Positions 46,033 through 54,502 of a stretch of 64,000 nt of DNA are shown one piece after another; position 1 is the stretch's first letter; every line of letters begins with the position of its first letter. The DNA lies in the NCBI RefSeq assembly GCF_037027445.1, contig NZ_JBANDL010000002.1:3782001-3846000 (forward strand), given 5' to 3'. The notes under the pieces are model-generated. The model was not told the origin of the DNA. It made no database searches and saw only the letters and a program-made list of their open reading frames with translations. Source of the stretch: Lysobacter firmicutimachus (GTDB taxonomy: Bacteria > Pseudomonadota > Gammaproteobacteria > Xanthomonadales > Xanthomonadaceae). Position numbers and translations under genes: made by a program.

Positions 46033-46194
46033 GCAGGAGCGGCATAAGCCGCGGCCGCGGGATCGACGATCGAAGAGCGCTGGCCGCAGTCCAGGCCCGC
46101 GGGACCGCCCGGCCGCCCATAGCCCGAGCCCGGCCCTTGGGCAAAACGCTCGTACACGCCGCTTCGAGGGTCGCGGCTCACGCCGCTCCTACCC
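46033..46194. repeat. REP-like GTAGGAGCGGC element, inverted pair
   Basis: GCAGGAGCGGCATAAGCCGC (from 46033) and the inverted arm ending CGGCTCACGCCGCTCCTACC (to 46194) flank a 113-nt GC-rich spacer. It is the same family as the 23.1-kb cluster. The element lies between the DUF4426 gene and the next gene. Confidence 0.75.
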
Positions 46195-46256
46195 GGGCGA
46201 AGCGGCGCCCCTGCGAATTGCCGGATAATGGGCCACGCACCGCCATCGGACCGCCC

Positions 46257-47051
46257 ATGGGCCCGCAACGCATCGTCTGCCTGACCGAAGAACCGACCGA
46301 GACCCTGTATCTGCTGGGCGAGCAGGACCGCATCGTCGGCATCAGCGGCTTCACCGTGCGTCCGCCCGAGGCGCGCAAGCACAAGCCCAAGGTCAGCGCT
46401 TTCACCAGCGCCAAGATCGGCGAGATCCTCAAGCTGCGTCCGGATTTCGTGATCGGCTTTTCCGACATTCAGGCCGAAATCGCCGCCGAGCTGATCAAGC
46501 ACGGGGTCGAGGTGTGGATCAGCAATCACCGCAGCGTCGACGGCGTCCTCGATTACATCCGCCGCCTCGGCGCGCTGGTCGGCGCCGGCGATCGCGCCGA
46601 CGCGCTGGCGTCCGGCTACGAGCGCGGCATCGCCGCCGCGCGCGAGCGCGCGCAGACGCTGGCGCGCCGGCCCGGGGTGTATTTCGAGGAATGGGACACC
46701 CCGCAGATCACCGGCATCCGCTGGGTCTCGGAGCTGATCGCCATCGCCGGCGGCGACGACGTGTTCCCCGAGCATGCGGCGATGCCGCTGGCGCGCGACC
46801 GCATCCTCGCCGACCCGCTCGAGGTCGTACGGCGAGCGCCGGATCTGATCCTCGGCAGTTGGTGCGGCAAAAAATTCCGCCCCGAGCAAGTCGCGGCGCG
46901 CTCGGGCTGGGAGCGGATACCGGCCGTGCGCGACGGCGAGCTGCACGAGATCAAGTCACCGATCATTCTGCAACCCGGCCCCGCGGCCTTGAGCGCGGGC
47001 CTGGAAGCCCTGGTCGCGCTGATCCACGGCTGGGCCGAGCGCCACGGCTGA
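46257..47051 (+). CDS. Cobalamin-binding-like (BtuF-type) substrate-binding domain without a signal peptide
   Basis: A 264-aa protein of the helical-backbone metal/cobalamin-binding fold: QRIVCLTEEPTETLYLLGEQDRIVGISGF, EILKLRPDFVIGFSDIQAEIA, GVYFEEWDTPQITGIRWVSELIAIAGGDDVFP and DLILGSWCGKKFRPE. From ATG 46257 (MGPQRIV) no signal peptide is present, and the upstream extension to 46137 is not one either. BtuF proteins are normally periplasmic and paired with BtuCD, which are missing. GATAAT at 46224-46229 is a possible -10. The role is uncertain: possibly a cytosolic sensor or enzyme derived from a binding protein. Confidence 0.8.
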   Translation: MGPQRIVCLTEEPTETLYLLGEQDRIVGISGFTVRPPEARKHKPKVSAFTSAKIGEILKLRPDFVIGFSDIQAEIAAELIKHGVEVWISNHRSVDGVLDYIRRLGALVGAGDRADALASGYERGIAAARERAQTLARRPGVYFEEWDTPQITGIRWVSELIAIAGGDDVFPEHAAMPLARDRILADPLEVVRRAPDLILGSWCGKKFRPEQVAARSGWERIPAVRDGELHEIKSPIILQPGPAALSAGLEALVALIHGWAERHG

Positions 47052-47364
47052 AACCGAACGGCGGCCCCGCTCCCTGCGACAGCGGAACCCGCCGCCATCG
47101 CGAGCACGAGGCGAACACGGCCGCACGACTGCCCGTCCATGCCCGCATCATTCGCCAGCGGCGATTCGGCGGCATGGCTGTGCCTCCGTGGCCTTCTCTC
47201 GCGCGTCTTGCCGGCGCAAAGGGAGGCGCGCTCGTCGGGGCGTGACGCGCACGCCCCGGCTTTCGGTCGCTGATACAGCAACCACGGCGTACGGGAACTG
47301 CAACCCTTCGCGGCTCGGCGGCTTGCGGACGAAATCGCGGCCGGTCCGCGCTGGTCGCAGCGAT
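47052..47364. other. 313-bp gap downstream of the cobalamin-binding-like gene
   Basis: No gene, repeat or terminator with confidence. It probably includes decayed DNA 3' of the lectin pseudogene. Confidence 0.4.
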
Positions 47365-47939
47365 CTATCTACGCAGCCACTGCTGATTGGTTGCGCCGTG
47401 GCAGTCCCACAGAATGATGCCGGTACCCGATGAGGTACGAGCATCCTTCACGTCGACGCACATGCCCGAGGCGGTATGGCGCAGGGCGCCGGTCGGGGTT
47501 CGCGCGAAGGCTTGCTCGGTGCCGCCCGTGCACGGGCCGACTTCAAGCACGGTCCCGCGCGCGAGCGAGCCGGCGCGAGGACGAACGCACTTGAGGCCGC
47601 CGAACGTGGCCAGCGCTCCGTTTTCGTAAGCGTCGTCGAAATCGTCGCCCTACTGGCGCCGGTACTGAGCAAGGCGACGGCGCGATCGCCGTTCGCCAAG
47701 GGCCACGTCAGGACCTCGAGGCCGGAAGCATTCGCGATCCGCGTCGCCGCGACTCCCAGCGAATCCTGGCCGATCGCGATGATCGCCGGGTTGCCCACGA
47801 TCCACTCGGTCTCGGCCGTGCTGGTAGTCACATCGTTTCCGAGCACCGGCAGCGCCGCCAGCAGCGCCTCCGCCCAGGACGCAGGGTCGATCGATGGCGC
47901 CGTTATTGCCGGCTTTGCGCGCTCTTGGTCGCGGTTCAT
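47365..47939 (-). pseudogene. Remnant of a GH27-type alpha-galactosidase with a ricin-B lectin domain
   Basis: The minus strand from ATG 47939 encodes ALPVLGNDVTTSTAETEWIV, NPAIIAIGQDSLGVAATRIA and LEVLTWPLANGDRAVALLS, the C-terminal barrel end and beta-sandwich of family 27 glycosidases. Near 47640 the frame shifts: the continuation ENGALATFGGLKCVRPRAG, VLEVGPCTGGTEQAFA and the QxW ending VDVKDARTSSGTGIILW ... TNQQWLRR to a TAG stop at 47365-47367 is a ricin-B lectin, in another frame. The catalytic N-terminal domain is absent. The gene is thus truncated and frameshifted. Family identification is by motif recognition. Confidence 0.7.
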
Positions 47940-47970
47940 GCCGCGGCGACAAAAAACCGGAGACGCGGGC

Positions 47971-48432
47971 TCAGTCCACCAGGCGCTTGCGGAAATACAC
48001 CACCCGCTCGGTTTCGGCGAAACCGCAGGCGGCGTGGGCGGCATGGCTGTCGCGGCGGTCGAGTTCGGCGTCGGAGGCCAATTCGCTGCACCCCCGTTCG
48101 CGGGTCCAGGCTTCGACCGCCTCGATCAGGGCCCGGCCGTAACCCCGGCCGCGCTGCTGCGGCGCCACGTACCAACCTTCGAGAAAGCCGACCGGCGAGG
48201 TCTCGGTACCGTTGACGTAATCGCTGCGCAGGCTGGCCTCGGCGAAGCCCTGCACGCGCCCGTCTTCGTCCTCGATCAGGAACGCGGCCAGGCGCTGCGG
48301 CTGCGCCAACAACTCGGGAAGTTCGGCGGCATGTTGTTGCGCCGTGGCCTGCGGCCACAGCGCGTGACGCAGTCGCGACCAGGCGGCGGTGTCGGCCGCG
48401 GTCGCGGCGCGCACCCGCCGCGGGGCGCTCAC
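47971..48432 (-). CDS. AAC(6')-type aminoglycoside N-acetyltransferase-like GNAT protein
   Basis: A 153-aa GNAT acetyltransferase resembling chromosomal aminoglycoside 6'-N-acetyltransferases: [75 protein letters not shown] with the acetyl-CoA loop QQRGRGYG, and [22 protein letters not shown] ... VVYFRKRL. It starts with a GTG overlapping the pdxH stop (GTGA), so it is cotranscribed with pdxH. Composition equals its neighbours and no integron or IS is near, so it looks intrinsic. Substrate specificity is inferred. Confidence 0.75.
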   Translation of the reverse strand: MSAPRRVRAATAADTAAWSRLRHALWPQATAQQHAAELPELLAQPQRLAAFLIEDEDGRVQGFAEASLRSDYVNGTETSPVGFLEGWYVAPQQRGRGYGRALIEAVEAWTRERGCSELASDAELDRRDSHAAHAACGFAETERVVYFRKRLVD

Positions 48433-49034
48433 GGATACAGCATCCGCTTGCTCCAGCCGCCGGCGCGGTCGGCTTCGTAGTACCAGCGCTCGTGCAGACG
48501 GAAGTCGGCGCCGTACCAGAATTCGATTCGCTCCGGCCGCACCCGCAGCCCGGTCCAGCGCGGCGGCCGCGCCACGTCGCGGCCTTCGAATTGCGCCTCG
48601 GCCTGAGCCAGGCGTTGTTCGAAGGTGTCGCGGTCCGGCAAGGTTTCCGACTGCTTCGACGCCCACGCGCCGAGCTGGCTGCCGCGCGGACGGCTGGCGA
48701 AGTAGGCGTCGGCCTCGGCGTCGGCGACGATCTCCACCGGGCCCTCGATCCGCACCTGCACGCCGTGGCGCACGCGCGGCCAGTGGAACAGCAGCGCCGC
48801 ATGCGGGTTGGCCTGCAGTTCGCGGCCTTTGCGGCCGTCGAGGTGGGTGTAGAACACGAAGCCGCGCTCGTCGTGCGCCTTCAGCAGCACCGTGCGCGCC
48901 GAGGGGCGGGCGTCGAGCGTGGCGGTGGCGACGGTCATCGCGGTCGGATCGGGCTCGCCGGCGGCGTGCGCCTCGGCGAACAGCGCATCGAAGCTGGCGA
49001 GGGCTTCGGTCAGCAGGGCGTCGGTCTGGCTCAT
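48429..49034 (-). CDS. pdxH: Pyridoxamine 5'-phosphate oxidase
   Basis: PdxH is the FMN-dependent oxidase that makes PLP from PNP/PMP. The 201-aa protein has [69 protein letters not shown] and the C-terminal RLHERWYYE and W..RMLYP signature. A CACAAT hexamer on the minus strand lies 6 nt before the ATG, suggesting a leaderless mRNA. The divergent kinase start is only 17 bp away, so promoters must overlap coding sequence. Confidence 0.97.
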   Translation of the reverse strand: MSQTDALLTEALASFDALFAEAHAAGEPDPTAMTVATATLDARPSARTVLLKAHDERGFVFYTHLDGRKGRELQANPHAALLFHWPRVRHGVQVRIEGPVEIVADAEADAYFASRPRGSQLGAWASKQSETLPDRDTFEQRLAQAEAQFEGRDVARPPRWTGLRVRPERIEFWYGADFRLHERWYYEADRAGGWSKRMLYP

Positions 49035-49051
49035 TGCGCTATTGTGAGCCC

Positions 49052-50125
49052 ATGTCGCCGCGCCTGCACCCGCCTGGGTCAATCGGTCCACCGCTGTCGG
49101 CCGCAAGCGCTCGGGCCGGCGGTCTGGCGCGGACCGCTCCGGCCGGTGCAGACTCGATCGATGCCGCATCGGCAAGTGCCGCCCCGGATCGTGTCGACGC
49201 AGATCGCACAGGCGCAGAACGCCCCGGATCGAGCCGGGCCCGTCCGGATCGGCCCCGATCGAATCGGCCCGCTTCGAAACCACCCGGCTTCGACCACGAC
49301 TTCGTCGCCGCCGCGCTCGACGAAGCGCTCGCCGCTCGAGCCCGCGTCTACGCCGTCTGCGGCCTGCAAGGCAGCGGCAAGTCGACCCTGGCGGCGCAGA
49401 TCGCCGCACTCGCGCAGCAGCGCGGGCTGCGCTGCGCCGTGCTGTCGATCGACGATTTCTATTTAGGCCGGCGCGAACGCTTGCGCCTGGGGCGCCAGGT
49501 CCACCCGTTGCTGGCCACGCGCGGCCCGCCGGGCACCCACGACGTCGCCCTGGCCTGTTCGGTGCTGGACAGGCTGCGCGACGGCGCGCCGGTGCGCTGG
49601 CCGCGCTTCGACAAACTGCGCGACACGCGCCTGCCGCCGTCGCGCTGGGCGCAGCAGGCCACAGCGGCCGACCTGGTCCTGTTCGAAGGCTGGTTTCTCA
49701 AGACCCCGCCCCAGGACGCCGCGGCGCTCGCGCAGCCGGTCAATGCGCTGGAACGCGACGAGGACCCGCACGGGGTCTGGCGCGACTACTGCAATCGCGC
49801 CCTCGCCGGGGACTATCCCTCGCTGTGGGCGCGCCTGGACCGGATGCTGTTCCTGCAACCGCCGGGTTTCGAGGTGGTCGCGCAGTGGCGCTGGCAGCAG
49901 GAACAGGCGATGCAGCGCCGGCGCCCGCAACGGCGGGCGATGAGCCAGGCCCAGGTCGAACGTTTCGTGAGCCTGTTCGAGCGGGTCAGCCGGCAAGCGC
50001 TGGCGCGCCTGCCCGATCTGGCCGAGCGCTGCGTGCGCCTGGACGCGGCGCGGCGGCCTTTGGCCGGGCCCGCGCCGTCGTCCGGGCCCGGATTCACACC
50101 ACGACGAAGGTCACCTTCAGATTGA
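49052..50125 (+). CDS. P-loop kinase, D-glycerate 3-kinase-like
   Basis: A 357-aa protein from ATG 49052. The first about 80 residues are low-complexity Ala/Pro/Arg/Asp sequence with repeated CCGGATCG-like DNA, so the true start may be later. Then follow [20 protein letters not shown] (Walker A), [40 protein letters not shown] and [11 protein letters not shown], the pattern of plant-type D-glycerate 3-kinases and related uridine-kinase-like proteins. The last 11 codons overlap dodecin on the other strand by 32 nt. Glycerate as substrate is an inference. Confidence 0.8.
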   Translation: MSPRLHPPGSIGPPLSAASARAGGLARTAPAGADSIDAASASAAPDRVDADRTGAERPGSSRARPDRPRSNRPASKPPGFDHDFVAAALDEALAARARVYAVCGLQGSGKSTLAAQIAALAQQRGLRCAVLSIDDFYLGRRERLRLGRQVHPLLATRGPPGTHDVALACSVLDRLRDGAPVRWPRFDKLRDTRLPPSRWAQQATAADLVLFEGWFLKTPPQDAAALAQPVNALERDEDPHGVWRDYCNRALAGDYPSLWARLDRMLFLQPPGFEVVAQWRWQQEQAMQRRRPQRRAMSQAQVERFVSLFERVSRQALARLPDLAERCVRLDAARRPLAGPAPSSGPGFTPRRRSPSD

Positions 50126-50297
50126 CCCGCCACTCGGTGACGTTGCCGGAGGCATCGGTCACCACCTTGATGTCGTTGATCCAGGCGCCCTGGATGTTCT
50201 TCACCGACTCGGCACACTTAGCCAGGCCGGTCTTGACCGCATCTTCGATGCCGTTCTTGGAAGAGCTGTTGAGTTCGATGACTTTGGCGACCGCCAT
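50094..50297 (-). CDS. Dodecin
   Basis: A 67-aa flavin-binding dodecamer-forming protein: MAVAKVIELNSSSKNGIEDA, KCAESVKNIQGAWINDIKVV and the terminal [12 protein letters not shown]. The Trp in the QGAW segment is the flavin-stacking residue of the family. Dodecins store or buffer flavins. A GGAGACAC Shine-Dalgarno precedes the ATG. Its 3' end overlaps the convergent kinase gene by 32 nt. Confidence 0.94.
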   Translation of the reverse strand: MAVAKVIELNSSSKNGIEDAVKTGLAKCAESVKNIQGAWINDIKVVTDASGNVTEWRVNLKVTFVVV

Positions 50298-50399
50298 GAC
50301 CGTGTCTCCTGAAGGGTGGGCCGGCACCGTGCGGCGCCGGATTTCCGAGCCTAGGCCCGCGGTCGTGAAAAGCGCGCAAGCGCCCCGCCCCGGCTGTCC

Positions 50400-50405
50400 T
50401 ACAAT
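50400..50405 (+). promoter_or_regulatory. -10-like TACAAT directly before aroK
   Basis: TACAAT lies 6 nt before the aroK ATG, so the transcript would start at the initiation codon. No Shine-Dalgarno is visible, consistent with leaderless translation. Confidence 0.5.
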
Positions 50406-50411
50406 CACGTC

Positions 50412-50984
50412 ATGAACCCCGCTAGCAATCTGATCCTGGTCGGCCCGATGGGCGCAGGCAAAACCTGCATCGGCCGGCGCCTGGCCGAACGTTTCGGCCT
50501 GCGCCTGGTCGATGCCGATCGCGAGATCGAGCTGCGCGCCGGCACCAGCGTGGCGACCCTTTTCGAATTGGAAGGCGAAGCCGGCTTCCGCGCCCGCGAG
50601 AGCGCCGTGCTGGCCGAACTGCTGCGGGACGACGGTTTGTTGCTGGCCACCGGCGGCGGCGCGGTGCTGGCCGAGGACAACCGCCGTCTGCTGCGCGAAC
50701 GCGGCTTCGTGGTCCAACTGCTGGTCACGGTGGAACAACAGCTCGAACGCCTGGCGCAAGACCGCAGCCGGCCGTTGCTGGCGCGCGGCGATCGCGAGCA
50801 GGTGCTGCGCGAGTTGGCGCAACGGCGTGCGCCGCTGTACGCCGAAGTCGCCGACCTGCGCTACGACACCGGTTCGCTGGGTTCGGCCGAAGCCGCGGCC
50901 GGGCTGGCCGCGGCGCTGGACCGGCATTGGCGGCGCCCTGCCGGCGCGCCCTCTTCCTCCCCCGTTTCCGGAGCCGATGCATGA
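50412..50984 (+). CDS. aroK: Shikimate kinase
   Basis: AroK phosphorylates shikimate. The 190-aa protein has Walker [31 protein letters not shown] (shikimate-binding Asp), [21 protein letters not shown] and the lid RSRPLL. It overlaps aroB by 4 nt (ATGA), the universal aroKB operon. Confidence 0.97.
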   Translation: MNPASNLILVGPMGAGKTCIGRRLAERFGLRLVDADREIELRAGTSVATLFELEGEAGFRARESAVLAELLRDDGLLLATGGGAVLAEDNRRLLRERGFVVQLLVTVEQQLERLAQDRSRPLLARGDREQVLRELAQRRAPLYAEVADLRYDTGSLGSAEAAAGLAAALDRHWRRPAGAPSSSPVSGADA

Positions 50985-52084
50985 ACGCCATCCGCAAGGT
51001 CGAAGTCGGCGGCGACGCCGCCTATGCCATCGAGATCGGCCCCGGCCTGCTCGACGACGGCGCGCGCCTGAGCCGCGCGCTGCGCGGCCGCCATGCCCTG
51101 ATCGTCAGCGACGGCAACGTCGCTCCGCTGTATCTGCAACGGGTCGAAGCCAGCCTGCACGCGGCCCGCCCCGACCTGTCGGTGGGCCGGTTCGTGATCC
51201 CGCCCGGCGAACACGAAAAGACCCTGGCGCGCTTCGGCCAGTGCCTGGACGCGCTGGCCGCGCTCGGCGCCACCCGCGACGCCTGCGTGATCGCGCTGGG
51301 CGGCGGCGTGGTCGGCGACCTCGCCGGTTTCGCCTCGGCCTGCTGGATGCGCGGAATCGACTGCGTGCAGGTGCCGACCACCTTGCTGGCGATGGTCGAT
51401 TCCTCGGTCGGCGGCAAGACCGCGGTCGACCTGCCCAGCGGCAAGAACCTGGTCGGCGCCTTCCATCCGCCGCGCGCGGTGATCGCCGACACCGCCGCGC
51501 TGCGCAGCCTGCCCGACCGCGAGCTGCGCGCCGGCCTGGCCGAGGTGGTCAAGTACGGCGCGATCTTCGATGCGACCTTCCTCGACTGGCTGGAAGCGCA
51601 CGCCGAGGCGCTGCTCGCCCGCAACGACGACGCCCTGGCCGAGGCGATCGCGCGCAGCTGCCGCTACAAGGCCGAAGTGGTGGCGCGCGACCCGTTCGAG
51701 CGCGGCGACCGCGCCATGCTCAATTTCGGCCACACCTTCGGCCATGCGATCGAGACCGAACAGGGCTATGCCGGCACCACCGGGGACGGCCTCAACCACG
51801 GCGAGGCGGTCGCGGTCGGCATGGTGCTGGCGGCGCGCCTGTCGAGCGCGCTCGGCCGCGCGCCGGCTGCGGACGCCGAACGTCTGCAGCGCCTGCTCGA
51901 ACGCTTCGGCCTGCCGACCGCGATCCCGCCCGGGCTGGACCCGCAGGCGCTGTTGGCCCGCATGCGCCTGGACAAGAAGGCCGATGCGGCGGGCCTGCGC
52001 TTCATCCTGTGGGACAAGGCCGGCGCGGCGCGGATCGTGTCCGGCATCGGCGACGACGCGGTGCTGGCGACGCTGGTCGCCTGA
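50981..52084 (+). CDS. aroB: 3-dehydroquinate synthase
   Basis: AroB cyclises DAHP to 3-dehydroquinate using NAD+ and a divalent metal. The 367-aa protein has [47 protein letters not shown], the metal ligand region KYGAIFD, and [12 protein letters not shown] with metal-binding His. Length is normal. It is coupled to aroK and ends at a strong hairpin. Confidence 0.98.
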   Translation: MNAIRKVEVGGDAAYAIEIGPGLLDDGARLSRALRGRHALIVSDGNVAPLYLQRVEASLHAARPDLSVGRFVIPPGEHEKTLARFGQCLDALAALGATRDACVIALGGGVVGDLAGFASACWMRGIDCVQVPTTLLAMVDSSVGGKTAVDLPSGKNLVGAFHPPRAVIADTAALRSLPDRELRAGLAEVVKYGAIFDATFLDWLEAHAEALLARNDDALAEAIARSCRYKAEVVARDPFERGDRAMLNFGHTFGHAIETEQGYAGTTGDGLNHGEAVAVGMVLAARLSSALGRAPAADAERLQRLLERFGLPTAIPPGLDPQALLARMRLDKKADAAGLRFILWDKAGAARIVSGIGDDAVLATLVA

Positions 52085-52136
52085 GCGCTGCGACGGCGGA
52101 CCGCCCAGGATCGGTCACGGCCGATCGGCGATTGCC

Positions 52137-52173
52137 GCGGCGGGTGCGGCCCTGCGGCTGCCGCACCCGCCGC
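52137..52173 (+). terminator. 14-bp hairpin between aroB and a convergent gene
   Basis: GCGGCGGGTGCGGC, 9-nt loop, GCCGCACCCGCCGC, followed by TTCCCCT. A strong stem with a poor U-tract; a likely terminator for aroB and perhaps for the leftward gene. Confidence 0.6.
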
Positions 52174-52189
52174 TTCCCCTCGCGCCGGC

Positions 52190-52864
52190 TCAGGGCCAGC
52201 CGGTGGCGTGGCGCAAGTAGTCGATGTGGCCCTCCAGCAGGCCGGTGATGAAGACCGTGGTCAGAATGGCGTGGTCGCCCCAGGCATTCGGGGTCCGCGT
52301 CTTGACCGGCTGCTCGGGATAGCGCTGCGCATACTGAAACGGCGGGTTGCCCGGCGCGCCGACGTTGTTGGCCAGGCCCAGCGCCCAATGCTCCCAGGTG
52401 CGATAGCCGTCGGAGGCCATGACGATGGAATACCGCGTCGGCGTGGTGCCGTTGTTGGCCGACAGGGCCAAGCCGCTGAGGATCATGCACAGCCTCGCCA
52501 ACGCACCGGTGATCGCCTGCCTGGCCGCCGCGTTGCCGGGCGCGGCGTCGTTCGCGGCGGTGACGGCGTTGTCGGCCACTACCTGCGCCTGGGCGGTGGC
52601 GTCCGGGTTGTCGAAGGTGTTGCGCACCCACTCGACGAAGCCGGGGTTGTACACGAACTCTTCCTCTTCGGCGTCGTAGACCCAGGCCTGGTCGTAGATC
52701 GAGGGCGGCGTGTTGTCGGCATGGCCGCCGGGACCGCCGAACAGGGCGAAGCCCCAGCACGGCGCGTCGGGATAGGGATCGGGCCAGGCCGGGTTGAGTT
52801 CGGTGCCGGCGCCTAGGTTGGCGCTGGCGAGCCCTTGCAGTTGGCCATCGGTGAGTTGCGGCAT
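52190..52864 (-). CDS. Unknown protein, divergent partner A
   Basis: A 224-aa protein without signal peptide. It is Asn-, Ala- and aromatic-rich: AWPDPYPDAPCWGFALFGGPGGHADN, NPGFVEWVRNTFDNPDATAQ, RYSIVMASDGYRTWEHWALGL and AWGDHAILTTVFITGLLEGHIDYLRHATGW. Several His, Asp and Trp residues might form an active site, but no family is recognised. It is divergent from another unknown protein at 53158, with about 290 bp between starts. Codon use is native. Confidence 0.7.
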   Translation of the reverse strand: MPQLTDGQLQGLASANLGAGTELNPAWPDPYPDAPCWGFALFGGPGGHADNTPPSIYDQAWVYDAEEEEFVYNPGFVEWVRNTFDNPDATAQAQVVADNAVTAANDAAPGNAAARQAITGALARLCMILSGLALSANNGTTPTRYSIVMASDGYRTWEHWALGLANNVGAPGNPPFQYAQRYPEQPVKTRTPNAWGDHAILTTVFITGLLEGHIDYLRHATGWP

Positions 52865-53157
52865 GGACCGGCTCCTGGTCGGTGTGGCGATGGCGGCGCG
52901 CCCTTCCCCTTGAAGGACATCGCCCCGTCGCCGACAACAACGCTGCGCGGGCGCCGATGTGAACCGGCTTCACGCGCGGCGCGTCCTCGCGTTCTCTGCC
53001 TTGTACTCGCGCACAGAACCGGCTCCGCATGGCCCTCAACACGCTCGAACTGCTGCTGTTGCTGCTCGGCCTGTCGCGCCCGTCGCCCTCGACGCCGCGT
53101 CCAGGCGCCGCCCCTACCGCCACCACGCTGCCCGCCGCCAAGTCCCAGGAGCCGCCC
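52865..53157. other. Divergent region between two unknown genes
   Basis: 293 bp. The frame of the right-hand gene is open back to an ATG at 53029 (hydrophobic N-terminus with a run of Leu), so part of this may be coding. No clear promoter or repeat is seen. Confidence 0.4.
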
Positions 53158-53613
53158 ATGCCCAACCAATTCGAATTCCTCGACAAGCACTACGACCCGA
53201 CCGACATCCCCGAGGTGGCCGCGCAGACCGCTTACGAACGCTTCGGCAACTATCCCAACGCCCACACCAGCACGGTGATCTTCAACGTCACCTGGTCGGC
53301 GCTGACCGACGCGATCAGCCGCGCGGTGCTGACCTACGTCAACGGCGGCGTCGCCAGCGGCTCGGCCGCGGCGACCCTGAGCGCCGACGGCCGGCAGTGG
53401 AACATTGTCCTCACCGGCCTGCAGTACGTGAACGCCACCCGCACCGTGGTCCAGGGCCGTTCGGAGTATTCGATCGCCGAGTACAACAACGGCTGCGTGT
53501 TCGTGAACGCCGAAGCGATCGGCGGCCAGCTGCTCGGCGAGGTCGTGCACCTGAGCAACGGCTTCGGCACCTGGGTGCAGGACGTGAAACTGAAGAATCC
53601 GCCGGCGTTCTGA
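53158..53613 (+). CDS. Unknown protein, divergent partner B
   Basis: A 151-aa protein from ATG 53158 (MPNQFEFLDKHYDP) with AGGAG 7 nt upstream. An ATG at 53029 would add 43 residues beginning MALNTLELLLLLLGLS, which could be a signal or anchor but lacks a ribosome-binding site. The protein is beta-rich with many Asn and Tyr (VIFNVTWSALTDAISRAVLTYVNGG, QGRSEYSIAEYNNGCVFVNAE, GFGTWVQDVKLKNPPAF). No family is recognised. It ends at a 10-bp hairpin. Confidence 0.7.
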   Translation: MPNQFEFLDKHYDPTDIPEVAAQTAYERFGNYPNAHTSTVIFNVTWSALTDAISRAVLTYVNGGVASGSAAATLSADGRQWNIVLTGLQYVNATRTVVQGRSEYSIAEYNNGCVFVNAEAIGGQLLGEVVHLSNGFGTWVQDVKLKNPPAF

Positions 53614-53624
53614 GCCGGATGCGA

Positions 53625-53650
53625 CGCAGCCCCGCCGGAGCGGGGCTGCG
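53625..53650 (+). terminator. Hairpin after unknown protein B
   Basis: CGCAGCCCCG, loop CCGGAG, CGGGGCTGCG. There is no U-tract. It probably terminates or stabilises the message. Confidence 0.55.
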
Positions 53651-53748
53651 CTGGTCGGGCCGGACTTGCAATTCGAGCGCGCAGTCCAAGCGCGCAGTCC
53701 GGGCTCGCAACTCTGCGCGCGGTTCCGGCGCGCGGGACGGCGCTGCGC

Positions 53749-54387
53749 TCAGGCCGCCTGCCGGCGGGCGCGGGCGCGTTGGTTGGACGCGTGCGGATTG
53801 TCGATCGGCAGGCTGCGGCCGTGCCGGACCGCGTCGATCCACTCGTCGGTGCCGGTCACCGCGGCGAAGCGGCTCTGGAACACCACGCTGAACACCCGGT
53901 GGATCTCCTCGGCGCTGGCGTGCCCGGCGCTGTTTTCGTACGACAGCGAACCGCTGGCGTCGTGCAGGAACTCGACGTGGTAGCCCAGGTGCGCGGCCTC
54001 GAACACGGTCGACGCGTCGCAGTTATGAGTCATGTAGCCGATCACGCTGATCGTGTCGATGCCGCGCGCCTGCAGCCAGGAGTGGAAATCGGTGCCGGCG
54101 AACACGCTCGGCAGTTCCTTCTCGATGTAGTGGTCGCGCGGACGGCCGGCGACGACTTCGTTGAGCTCCCACCCTGGGGTGCCCTTGTCGAACACCGGCG
54201 TACCGGCGGGCGCGGTGTTCTGCACCACCACCACCGGCACCCCGGCGGCGCGGGCGGCGTCCATGGCGCGGCCGATATTGGGCAGGGTGCGCGCGACCGA
54301 CGGGTACTCGATGGGCAGGCCGTCGGCGAAGTAATCGTTCTGGACATCGATGACGACCAGGGCGCGCTGGCGGGTTTCGTGGTTCAT
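53749..54387 (-). CDS. Isochorismatase-like cysteine hydrolase
   Basis: A 212-aa hydrolase of the isochorismatase superfamily (nicotinamidase, ureidoacrylate and N-carbamoyl hydrolases). The catalytic triad reads as Asp14 (VVIDVQNDYF), Lys90 (YIEKELPSVF) and Cys123 (GYMTHNCDAST). The substrate is unknown. It is divergent from a GlxA-type regulator whose N-terminal domain is itself amidase-like, a frequent pairing in which the regulator controls the hydrolase. The C-terminal tail is basic (NQRARARRQAA). Confidence 0.88.
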   Translation of the reverse strand: MNHETRQRALVVIDVQNDYFADGLPIEYPSVARTLPNIGRAMDAARAAGVPVVVVQNTAPAGTPVFDKGTPGWELNEVVAGRPRDHYIEKELPSVFAGTDFHSWLQARGIDTISVIGYMTHNCDASTVFEAAHLGYHVEFLHDASGSLSYENSAGHASAEEIHRVFSVVFQSRFAAVTGTDEWIDAVRHGRSLPIDNPHASNQRARARRQAA

Positions 54388-54471
54388 GTCCGGCTCCTTG
54401 AATGAGTGGGTTCGAAGCGGTGGAAGCGAGTGGCGCTCATTCTCGGCTCGCCCGGCCTTCGGCGTGAGTGG

Positions 54472-54500
54472 CCCGATTGCCAATATTCGATAGAATCGGG
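54472..54500. promoter_or_regulatory. Inverted repeat CCCGATT-N15-AATCGGG overlapping a TAGAAT -10
   Basis: A 7-bp inverted repeat, 22 bp centre to centre, spans the -10-like TAGAAT (54491-54496), which is 6 nt before the ATG of the GlxA-type gene. It is well placed as an autoregulatory operator; the transcript would be leaderless. Confidence 0.45.
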
Positions 54501-54502
54501 CC

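Noticed and set aside
47188..47433. 81-codon plus-strand frame near the lectin pseudogene
   Set aside because: Arg-rich, overlaps the pseudogene on the other strand and has no supporting signals.
47971..48432. AAC(6')-like gene as an acquired resistance cassette
   Set aside because: No attC site, integrase or insertion sequence is seen, composition is native and it overlaps pdxH.
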